Shown: positions 1 through 7,411 of the stretch, in pieces
How positions within the stretch are numbered: the first letter of the stretch is position 1
Layout of the letters: each line of letters begins with the position of its first letter
NCBI GenBank assembly: GCA_029558675.1
Contig: JAKQEF010000104.1
Location: 1-33,047 of the forward strand
Direction: 5' to 3'
DNA: 33,047 nucleotides
Source of the DNA: Bacteroidota bacterium
GTDB taxonomy: Bacteria; Bacteroidota; Bacteroidia; Bacteroidales; Tenuifilaceae
The notes under the pieces: model-generated
Database searches by the model: none
What the model was told of the DNA's origin: nothing
What the model saw: the letters and a program-made list of their open reading frames with translations, nothing else
Position numbers and translations under genes: made by a program

Positions 1-507
1 GTTCATAACAATCTCTTTGTATCCACCTACGGTTCCCTCGGAGAAATGGTTCACCTCATACTTCCAGCCCCTGTTCTCTATGTACTTGGTGTACATGCGG
101 AACAGGTCTCCGGCAAAAATGCTGGCCTCATCGCCGCCGGTTCCTGCGCGGATTTCCATCACGGCATTCCTGCTGTCCTGTGGGTCGGCCGGAATAAGCA
201 TAAGCTTAATCTCCTCTTCCAGTTGCTCTTGCTGTGTTTCAAGGGTTTCAAGTTCCATTTTGGCCATCTCGCGCATCTCCTCATCCTTTTCGGTGGTCAG
301 CATACTTTTGGCCGAAGCAATATTGCTGAGAATATTCTTATACGTCTCATAGGCCTCAACCAGTGGCTCCAACTCCCGGTATTCCTTGTTGAGGGCCACA
401 TACTTCTTCATATCCGACATCACATTGGGGTCGGTTATCTGTTGGCCAATCTCCTCAAACTTATCCCTCAGGCCCTTGAGTTTGACTAGTATGGTATTAT
501 CGCTCAT
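1..507 (-). CDS. prfA: Peptide chain release factor 1, N-terminal part (truncated by window edge)
   Basis: Reverse complement from ATG at 507 reads MSDNTILVKLKGLRDKFEEIGQQITDPNVMSDMKKYVALNKEY...RNAVMEIRAGTGGDEASIFAGDLFRMYTKYIENRGWKYEVNHFSEGTVGGYKEIVMN; GTGGDEA is typical of class-I RFs. Absent from the ORF track because it is open at the window edge. Confidence 0.93.
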   Translation of the reverse strand, partial: MSDNTILVKLKGLRDKFEEIGQQITDPNVMSDMKKYVALNKEYRELEPLVEAYETYKNILSNIASAKSMLTTEKDEEMREMAKMELETLETQQEQLEEEIKLMLIPADPQDSRNAVMEIRAGTGGDEASIFAGDLFRMYTKYIENRGWKYEVNHFSEGTVGGYKEIVMN

Positions 508-574
508 ATATCGTTTTTATCTGGTGCAAAGGTAGAACTTTTTACTTTTTTCATGGAAGTTCAGGGGGTGGATA

Positions 575-615
575 TTTAAAAAAACCCACTTAGGATTTGG
601 CTAAGCGGGTCTTTT
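575..615 (-). terminator. Intrinsic terminator downstream of tRNA-Phe
   Basis: Minus strand ACCCGCTTAG-CCAAATCC-TAAGTGGGT followed by TTTTTT. Confidence 0.65.
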
Positions 616-620
616 GCAAG

Positions 621-693
<73 letters not shown>

Positions 694-710
694 AACTTTT
701 TTTTGCGCTG

Positions 711-738
711 CAAATATAATCTTTTTTCTTCACTCCAA
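711..738 (-). promoter_or_regulatory. Bacteroidota-type promoter of tRNA-Phe
   Basis: Minus strand TTG-N17-TATATTTG matches the TAnnTTTG -7 consensus with an upstream TTG, ending ~18 nt before the tRNA 5' end. Confidence 0.55.
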
Positions 739-780
739 TACGCAACGGCTCCAAAATGTCAATATTTTTCTGAGATTTAC

Positions 781-1003
781 GTTTGGGGGGAATAAACGTA
801 GCGGTGCTACGCACCTGATTTTTCGTTGGGTACCTTTCTGCTACAAATGATTTCAGGGCTAACGCCCCTTGTTCCCCTATTCCTCTATGACATTCCACGA
901 AGATTTTAGGGCTACGCCCCAGATGTACTATCAAATTGCGAATTTGCGTCCCGATAGAATTATCGGGATGACGAATTAACGAATACTTACACGTTTCCAA
1001 GCC
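781..1003. repeat. Composite hairpin-rich intergenic element, copy 1
   Basis: gtttggggggaataaacGTAGCGGTGCTACGCACCtgattttt...AGGGCTAACGCCCCT...GGGCTACGCCCC...gaattaacgaatacttacacgtttcca; long similarity with 11612-11838, part of it inverted at ~28590-28740. Confidence 0.85.
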
Positions 1004-1027
1004 TTTGCCTGCACCAACTCTTCACTC

Positions 1028-1052
1028 AAGGCTTGACTTAGAGTCAAACCTT
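1028..1052. repeat. Hairpin repeat AAGGCTTGACT-TAG-AGTCAAACCTT
   Basis: Near-perfect inverted repeat; related hairpin at 28561-28583 and a degenerate one near 10549-10573. Confidence 0.7.
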
Positions 1053-1101
1053 GTGGAGACTTACCCTATCCTCAAAAAAGGAGGCGATTTGTGCATTCTA
1101 T

Positions 1102-1956
1102 TTAATTATCCTCCAGCCTTTTCAATATGTCGTTGACTTCAAAATTTATCTTGGAAAAAGCAAACCACTTCTTTCCCAAATCTTTTAAAGATGCACCAAT
1201 ATGATAAACTTCTTGGCTATCAATTATCAAAAAACGATCGTGAGCCTTGGAGAATAGTTTTATTTCAATTTCCGGATATTGTGAACTATATTTTTTTTGG
1301 TCAAGTTTGGTTTCTTTGGTAATTTGTGAAGTGTAAATTACGGCTTTTACATGCTTATGTCTTTTGGATAGCATTAACAAAACACTTTCATCTATGTAAT
1401 TGTCAATCAATAAAATTGATTTTTTTGCGGTTCGTATCAAATCGGTAGCAAAAACATAGGCATCAAATATTTGACCATCAAAGTATATTCCCTCTTTGGG
1501 TGGTAAACTGGTTTTTATTTGAAAATCTATTTCACTGAGTTTGCTTTTTATATCGTTAACATCATTTTCAATTCGCTCAAATCGCTGATTTACGGCATAA
1601 CCCCTCAAAAGATACTCCTTTAATACCTTATTTGCCCATATTCTGAATTGGGTACCTCTACGCGATTTTACCCTGTAACCTATTGAGATTATTACATCAA
1701 GATTATAGTACTCTATTTGTCTTTCAACGTTTCTTCCCCCTTCAACTTGAACTGTCGCAAAATTTGCGACAGTTGCACTCTTCTCCAGCTCACCCTCTTC
1801 AAAAATGTTATTTATGTGCTTCCCAACGGTTTTAATATCTCTGTCAAACAGGACAGAAATTTGCTGTCTGTTTAACCAAACGGTATCTTCATTAAGCCTT
1901 ACTTCAAGTCGCACTGACTCTTCATCTGCCTGATATACAACAATTTCATTTTTCAT
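1102..1956 (-). CDS. RhuM-family (DNA-binding) protein with C-terminal PLD-like domain
   Basis: N-term VWLNRQQISVLFDRDIKTVGKHINNIFEEGEL and NLDVIISIGYRVKSRRGTQFRIWANKVLKEYLLRGYAVN are RhuM-like; C-term SKAHDRFLIIDSQEVYHIGASLKDLGKKWFAFSKI resembles a PLD HxKx4D motif with K replaced by R. Confidence 0.85.
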   Translation of the reverse strand: MKNEIVVYQADEESVRLEVRLNEDTVWLNRQQISVLFDRDIKTVGKHINNIFEEGELEKSATVANFATVQVEGGRNVERQIEYYNLDVIISIGYRVKSRRGTQFRIWANKVLKEYLLRGYAVNQRFERIENDVNDIKSKLSEIDFQIKTSLPPKEGIYFDGQIFDAYVFATDLIRTAKKSILLIDNYIDESVLLMLSKRHKHVKAVIYTSQITKETKLDQKKYSSQYPEIEIKLFSKAHDRFLIIDSQEVYHIGASLKDLGKKWFAFSKINFEVNDILKRLEDN

Positions 1957-2008
1957 TGATTTGCTTCGCTAATCCTTAACATAAGCAAAAGTACTTATTT
2001 TTAGTATA

Positions 2009-2511
2009 AAACCTTCCATCGTGGAGAAGCCAACAAAATTGTTAATTGCACATTACTCATTGCTCATTGACGAAGTCCTAGCGGACGATGGAAAGTGCTG
2101 TCGCCCCATCCCGAGAAACCTTCCATCGTGGCGAAGCCAACAAAATTGTTAATTGCACATTACTCATTGCTCATTGACGAAGTCCTAGCGGACGATGGAA
2201 AGTACTATCCCCAAGAAACCTCCCATCGTGGCGAAGCCAACAAAATTGTTAATTGCACATTACTCATTGCTCATTGACGAAGTCCTAACGGACGATGGAA
2301 AGTGCTACCACCCCAAGAAACCTTCCATCGTGGCGTAGCCAACAAAATTGTTAATTGCACATTACTCATTGCTCATTGACGAAGTCCTAGCGGACGATGG
2401 AAAGTACTGCCACCCCCCAGAAACCTTCCATCGTGGCGAAGCCAACAAAATTGTTGATTGCACATTACCCATTGCTCATTGATGAAGTCCTGCGGACGAT
2501 GGAAAGTGCTG
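2009..2511. repeat. Five tandem ~100-bp units with terminal inverted repeats
   Basis: Units begin near 2009, 2116, 2216, 2318 and 2421: AAACCTTCCATCGTGGCGAAGCCAACAAAATTGTTAATTGCACATTACTCATTGCTCATTGACGAAGTCCTAGCGGACGATGGAAAGT. Ends CTTCCATCGT/ACGATGGAAAG are inverted; linkers are short and C-rich. Confidence 0.95.
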
Positions 2512-2589
2512 GACCTAGCATATTTTAAAAGGTTTAGCCTACAAGAATAGACCGACGGCGGTGTAACCGCCGCCGAAGGGGGGCTGGAT

Positions 2590-3654
2590 TTATTTAATTA
2601 GTTTAATATGAAGAATATTTTCAAACTCATCATCTTTATACACTTCAACTTCAGTCCATGTTTCCAAATCCATTATTTTTTTAAACCAATGTTCAGGGTT
2701 AATGCAATCATCAACTATCTTCAAAGAAATCAATTTGTTGTAATTAGATATTGAAAGTTCGATTTTTTCTAAAATACACTTTGGTTCAAACTGATTAAAG
2801 AATTTCACAGGCTCTATTGTGTCACAAATTGCAAGCATGCCTAATAACGAGTAACATTTAATTCTATCCTTTTTAGTTGAAAGCAATTCATCCAAACTAT
2901 AATTTTTAAAATCTGTATCTTGGTCTTTATCCTTAGACAACCAAACATTATGAGAAATAATTGCGTTTGCAGCTATCTCATAATAGATCTTATGGTCTTT
3001 TGACCAATGCAAATTTTTATAAATAAAATCGTCATTTTCTGCATTCAAAATACCATGGCGAATAGCTTCCTTTTTTTTTGATAAGTAATTTTTCCATAAT
3101 CTATCGTACAGTAAAATTCCTCCGACTATTCCATGGTTATGAAATCCATGCTTCTCAAGGCAAAATTTATAATAATTTTCAATCGTTTTTCTCTTATAAT
3201 TTAAATTCTTAGTTTCATCAAGAATGTTGTATTCAACTAATAATATATCTAAAATATCCCCCAATTGAAGTTTAGTATCAAAAACATCTTTCCTATTTTC
3301 AACATAGTATCCATAGTCATGATAAAGGCAAGCAAGAAGCCAGAAATACTTAAAATTTGGCTCCTTTCTGTTTCTTGGAATATAATTAATTGTTAGATTG
3401 TGGTTTAGTTGAAATAATGGTTCTAAGATTATTCCTAAAGTATATGTGGATAATGTATGGTTTACTCTGATTTTATCAAATTCAAAATCAAGGTCAAAAA
3501 CATTTTCTTTACCTCCTAATTTGAATTGCTCTTTAATAAAGTTTCTGCCTACATTATCATCAATAAACGGCATTTCTTGGTGACTGGCGTTGCTATAATA
3601 ACTGAAATTTGACATTTCAGAAAATACTTCCGTATATTTTTTTAGCATTTTCAT
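2590..3654 (-). CDS. HD-domain-like putative phosphohydrolase, uncharacterised
   Basis: 354 aa with ordered H (VNHTLSTYTLG), HD (LACLYHDYGYY), H (HGFHNHGIVGG), H (AIISHNVW), D (LLGMLAICDTIEP), consistent with the HD superfamily. Confidence 0.55.
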   Translation of the reverse strand: MKMLKKYTEVFSEMSNFSYYSNASHQEMPFIDDNVGRNFIKEQFKLGGKENVFDLDFEFDKIRVNHTLSTYTLGIILEPLFQLNHNLTINYIPRNRKEPNFKYFWLLACLYHDYGYYVENRKDVFDTKLQLGDILDILLVEYNILDETKNLNYKRKTIENYYKFCLEKHGFHNHGIVGGILLYDRLWKNYLSKKKEAIRHGILNAENDDFIYKNLHWSKDHKIYYEIAANAIISHNVWLSKDKDQDTDFKNYSLDELLSTKKDRIKCYSLLGMLAICDTIEPVKFFNQFEPKCILEKIELSISNYNKLISLKIVDDCINPEHWFKKIMDLETWTEVEVYKDDEFENILHIKLIK

Positions 3655-3705
3655 AGTAGAGTGCGTTTTCTATCCTTGCCCCCAAATATCATATAAGAGC
3701 ATAAC

Positions 3706-6144
3706 TTATGGTTCCAAAACCACCCGAAAGCCGATGCTGCTATTACGAATGTGCGGGCTGTTGTTGTTGCGGTGCCATACTCGACAGCTCCTAGCAATGC
3801 CGTCCCAGCTGCCGCCACGCAACACACGGCCCGAGCCGCTACCGGGCCCCTGCGGGTTGGTCTGAGCTTGCGAGCTGTAACTGCCATACCAGTCGCTGCA
3901 CCACTCCCACACGTTGCCGCTCATATCGTATATACCCAACTCGTTGGGTTGCTTACCCCCCACAGGCTTAGTTTTGATATCATTGTTCTCGTTATACTCG
4001 GCAACCGCAACGAGACTGTTGCTACCACTGTACTTGTAGCCACGGCTCTGCAACCCGCCACGGGCGGCATACTCCCACTCCGCCTCGGTGGACAGGCGGT
4101 ACTTTTTGCCCGTTTTGCGGCTAAGCCACTGGCAGTAGGCCACCGCATTGTGCCAGTTCACACCAGTAATGGGGTGGCTGGTGTTGGACTCGGACATACT
4201 ACGCTTGGAATAGTAGGTCTTATCAACCCCGCTGCCCGTATATATATTGTTGCTACTACCCTTTTCCAACCACTCGGGCCAATGGCTATCAGTTTCCTTA
4301 CAGAACTGCAGGTACTGACCGATGGTCACCTCATACTTGCCCATATAAAAATCGCCTACGGTTACCCGGTGGGCAGGTTTCTCCCAGCCAAAGCAATCGC
4401 TGCCCTGCTCACCGGTGCAACCCATGGTATAGGTGCCGCCCTTTACGGCTACCATGTCAATGATTACGCCCGCCACACGCTCGGTAAAGTTTTTACCATC
4501 AAACTCTCTAACATCATACTCCCACCTGTTTTTACCCCCTTGAGTTATGGTTATTTGGTCTGTTACCTTCTTTTTGCCATTTACCAGCCTTAGACTGTGG
4601 CTGCCAAAAGAAAGAATGGTGGTTACGGGGGTTGAGCCTGCCGAAACCCCATCTATCCATAGCTGTGCCCCTGCAGGGGTACTAGTAATGGTAACCTCGG
4701 TGCCTTCCCTCACATCATACTCCCACCGTGCTTTGCCACCTTGGGTTATGTTTATTTGATCTTTTACTTCTTTTTTACCGTTAACCAACCTTAGGGTGTG
4801 GCTGTCAAAACTCAGGGTTGTGGTAACTGGGGTTGAGCCTGCCGCTGTGCCATCTATCCACAGCTGTGCGCCTGCAGGGGTGCTGGCTATGGTAACCTCC
4901 ATGCCACTGGGTAAGGTTTCATTCACATCAGTAGTTTTTCCCTCGGTAATGGTTACGGTTTTTGTAACGGTGCCATAGCCCGCTTTGGTAAGGGTTAGCG
5001 TATAATCACCCATCAGCACATCCTTTACCGTGTTGGGCGTAGTTCCGTAGTTCTTACCGTTTAGGGTTATGGTAGCATCAAAGGGGGTGCTGGTTATATT
5101 TAGCCTGCCCGTGCGTGGTTTTAGGTTGAGTTCAATGGTCTGCGGTTTGCCTGCCTCCACCACCAGCTGCCGCTCCTCGGGGTGGTGCTTGTCCAGCTCG
5201 GCCTTTAGGGTGTATATACCCGTGAGCATACGGTCGGTATGGGTGCCGGTGCCCTTTCTGTTGCCGTTAACCAGTATGCTCGCCGAGGGGCTGGTGGTAA
5301 CCGTAATATTGGCAAAGGCAGGCTCCATGGTAAACTGAGCATTGGTGGTTTGGCTATCGTTTACTGTAACCGATTTGGCCTGTGGCTGGTACCACTGGCT
5401 TATCAGTTTTACCGTATGAGCCCCACTGCTTACACCCTCCAGGGTTGTGGGGGTGGTTTTACCCGTATTCTCATCGTCTAAGTAAACCATCATCCCGCTT
5501 TCGGGGGTGGAGGATACGCTTACGTTGCCAAATCGGGGTCGGAGGGTAAAGTTTAAGGTTTCGCGTTTACCCTTTAGGGTAATCTTTCCCGCCTCGGCGT
5601 GGTAGCGGGGCAGCTCTATACGGTAGGCGTAGTCGCCCTCGGGGAGTTGTCCCGTATAGGGTGTGGTGCCCACCAGCCGCTCCTCAATAAACACATTGGC
5701 ACCGGCGGGCTCGGTGCTAATGGCCAACCATTGGGTTTCTATTTCGGCCTCTTTTACCACCACCTCCACCGTACCGGTTACCAGTTCCATTACATACACC
5801 GTAGCCGCCTGTATGGGTACGGGGTACTGATAATTTCGCAGTATGCCCAGCTTGTCGTGCTTTATGGTGAGGCGCTTGGCACCACGGGGTACGTAGAGCC
5901 AGTACTCGCCCACCTTGCGCTCGGCGGCGGTTATGCCCAGGGCATCGGGCTCCCAATCGAACCCTGTTTGGGTGGTAACCACTTTAATAATGGCGCACAC
6001 CTCGCCATTCTGGTCGCGCTTGGGGAAGTTTACCCGTGCGTCCATATCGTTGGGTATCACATCAAACGATTTTACACTGATGCCCTGCTGGGCAAAGGAA
6101 ACAAGGGTGGGTAGGGTAAGGAGTAGGAGTAAAAATTTCTTCAT
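3706..6144 (-). CDS. Secreted multi-PEGA-domain protein with C-terminal FGE-sulfatase/SUMF1 (C-type-lectin-fold) domain
   Basis: Signal peptide MKKFLLLLLTLPTLVSFAQ; repeated STPAGAxLWIDGxxxGSTPVT PEGA motifs; C-term GGTYTMGCTGEQGSDCF...FYMGKYEVTIGQY...GNVWEWCSDWYG...RVLRGGSWDGIARSCRVWHRNNNSPHIRNSSIGFRVVLEP. Confidence 0.92.
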   Translation of the reverse strand: MKKFLLLLLTLPTLVSFAQQGISVKSFDVIPNDMDARVNFPKRDQNGEVCAIIKVVTTQTGFDWEPDALGITAAERKVGEYWLYVPRGAKRLTIKHDKLGILRNYQYPVPIQAATVYVMELVTGTVEVVVKEAEIETQWLAISTEPAGANVFIEERLVGTTPYTGQLPEGDYAYRIELPRYHAEAGKITLKGKRETLNFTLRPRFGNVSVSSTPESGMMVYLDDENTGKTTPTTLEGVSSGAHTVKLISQWYQPQAKSVTVNDSQTTNAQFTMEPAFANITVTTSPSASILVNGNRKGTGTHTDRMLTGIYTLKAELDKHHPEERQLVVEAGKPQTIELNLKPRTGRLNITSTPFDATITLNGKNYGTTPNTVKDVLMGDYTLTLTKAGYGTVTKTVTITEGKTTDVNETLPSGMEVTIASTPAGAQLWIDGTAAGSTPVTTTLSFDSHTLRLVNGKKEVKDQINITQGGKARWEYDVREGTEVTITSTPAGAQLWIDGVSAGSTPVTTILSFGSHSLRLVNGKKKVTDQITITQGGKNRWEYDVREFDGKNFTERVAGVIIDMVAVKGGTYTMGCTGEQGSDCFGWEKPAHRVTVGDFYMGKYEVTIGQYLQFCKETDSHWPEWLEKGSSNNIYTGSGVDKTYYSKRSMSESNTSHPITGVNWHNAVAYCQWLSRKTGKKYRLSTEAEWEYAARGGLQSRGYKYSGSNSLVAVAEYNENNDIKTKPVGGKQPNELGIYDMSGNVWEWCSDWYGSYSSQAQTNPQGPGSGSGRVLRGGSWDGIARSCRVWHRNNNSPHIRNSSIGFRVVLEP
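4503..4907 (-). repeat. Two near-identical tandem PEGA modules inside the CDS
   Basis: EVTIASTPAGAQLWIDGTAAGSTPVTTTLSFDSHTLRLVNGKKEVKDQINITQGGKARWEYDVREGT versus EVTITSTPAGAQLWIDGVSAGSTPVTTILSFGSHSLRLVNGKKKVTDQITITQGGKNRWEYDVREFD. Confidence 0.85.
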
Positions 6145-6285
6145 GGTACAGCCTAATTCAAATTTGGGTTTGAAAGTAGCTATTATTTTGGAAAACGTAA
6201 TATTTTGGTTGGATTTGTTTTACGTTTGACGTTCTGGGTTCGGCGTTGACGTTACCTGAGCAGCCAAAGGCAACCATACTGCGCA

Positions 6286-6442
6286 CCCAACAGCTGCAGA
6301 GCAGCGCAATATTTGTTGAACGTAAACTATACCCTCCTCCTTAAACCCGCAGCGCGGCGAAACAACGGGTGGTTGCGGTGCGCTGCACCTTATGTTTGTT
6401 CTTAGTGTTGTTTGGTTACAAAGGTTGCGGTGCTACGCACCT
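6286..6442. repeat. Direct repeat, copy A (hairpin-containing)
   Basis: Contains 6347-6442, 96 bp identical to 6660-6755: ccgcagcgcggcgaaacaacgggtggttgcggtgcgctgcaccttatgtttgttcttagtgttgtttggttacaaaggttgcggtgctacgcacct. Confidence 0.93.
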
Positions 6443-6483
6443 GAGTTCAAAGTTCATCAAGTGGAAAGTTTATAAAGTGGAAT

Positions 6484-6546
6484 GTTTGGCGTTTGGCGTT
6501 TGACGTTTGACGTTTGGCGTTTGGCGTTTGGCGTTTGGCGTTTGAC
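6484..6546. repeat. 7-bp tandem repeat (GTTTGGC/GTTTGAC), 9 units plus 2 degenerate units to 6560
   Basis: gtttggc gtttggc gtttgac gtttgac gtttggc gtttggc gtttggc gtttggc gtttgac, then gttctac gtttcac. Confidence 0.95.
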
Positions 6547-6599
6547 GTTCTACGTTTCACTCTCGACAGCATTGTCGGGATCACGACTCACGCCATAAA

Positions 6600-6755
6600 C
6601 CCAATAGCTGCTGAGCAGCGCGATATTTGTTGAAAGCACTCCACACACTCACCCTAAAGCCGCAGCGCGGCGAAACAACGGGTGGTTGCGGTGCGCTGCA
6701 CCTTATGTTTGTTCTTAGTGTTGTTTGGTTACAAAGGTTGCGGTGCTACGCACCT
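6600..6755. repeat. Direct repeat, copy B of 6286-6442
   Basis: Same arrangement as copy A; 96 bp identical core. Confidence 0.93.
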
Positions 6756-6789
6756 ATTATATTCGATTTGAGGCGAAAAGCGTGTAGCA

Positions 6790-6870
6790 AATTTGCATCA
6801 AACAAAATTATTAATTGCACATTACTCATTGCTCATTGATGAAGTCCTACGGACGATGGAAAGTGCTAGG
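6790..6870. repeat. Partial solo copy of the 2009-2511 repeat unit
   Basis: aaatttgcatcaaacaaaattattaattgcacattactcattgctcattgatgaagtcctacggacgatggaaagtgct. Confidence 0.85.
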
Positions 6871-6967
6871 AAGTTCGACTTTGGCTCCTGCCTAAGTCGA
6901 GCATATCTTGCTAGGCTTAGCCTAGAATAATAACCCGCTGGCGGTGCAACCGCCGCCGAGCAGGGCA

Positions 6968-7411
6968 TTAGCTGTCATGATTTGAAATTGCTTCAAATAT
7001 TTTCAATTTTATTTCTTCATTTATCTCGGGCTCATTAATTACTGAGTTTATCACTTCAAAGAGCAAATCTTTGTCTATTGCACCTGATGCTACATGGTAA
7101 CTAATATTCTCCATTTCTCTGATAAATCTCGATACAATAAAAACGTATCCGTTTATTAGCAAGAAATGCGCTCCCAATGCAATTGCAATCCGTTTATTTC
7201 CATCGCTGAAACAATGAAATTTGTTAGAACAGAAAAACAAATGTGTCAACTTATCCACAAAATCAGGATAATAATCATCGTTTTGAATATGATCTAAAAC
7301 GCTTTCAAGTTTGCCTATATCAAGAATGCCATCATCGCCTCCACCACTTACTTCAACTGTTTTCCGATGAATCTCTTTTGCTTGTTCTATGATAATATAA
7401 AACAATCTCAT
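6968..7411 (-). CDS. Fic/Doc family protein (death-on-curing type)
   Basis: Motif HCFSDGNKRIAIALGAHFLLINGY matches the Doc-type HxFxDGNKR Fic motif; 147 aa. Confidence 0.88.
   Translation of the reverse strand: MRLFYIIIEQAKEIHRKTVEVSGGGDDGILDIGKLESVLDHIQNDDYYPDFVDKLTHLFFCSNKFHCFSDGNKRIAIALGAHFLLINGYVFIVSRFIREMENISYHVASGAIDKDLLFEVINSVINEPEINEEIKLKIFEAISNHDS

Noticed and set aside
2095-2277. 60-aa ORF with LLIAHYSLLI
   Set aside because: Translation of the tandem repeat units, a common spurious ORF in Bacteroidota.
2009-2511. CRISPR array
   Set aside because: Constant parts are ~87 bp and linkers only 13-22 bp, C-rich and mutually similar; no cas genes in the window.
3651-3887. 78-aa minus-strand ORF overlapping the FGE C-terminus
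   Set aside because: Alternate frame of the PEGA-FGE gene; low-complexity A/T/R-rich translation.
3751-6114. Several plus-strand ORFs (280, 171, 104 aa and others)
   Set aside because: Antisense shadow ORFs of the 812-aa PEGA-FGE CDS, which has clear domain content.
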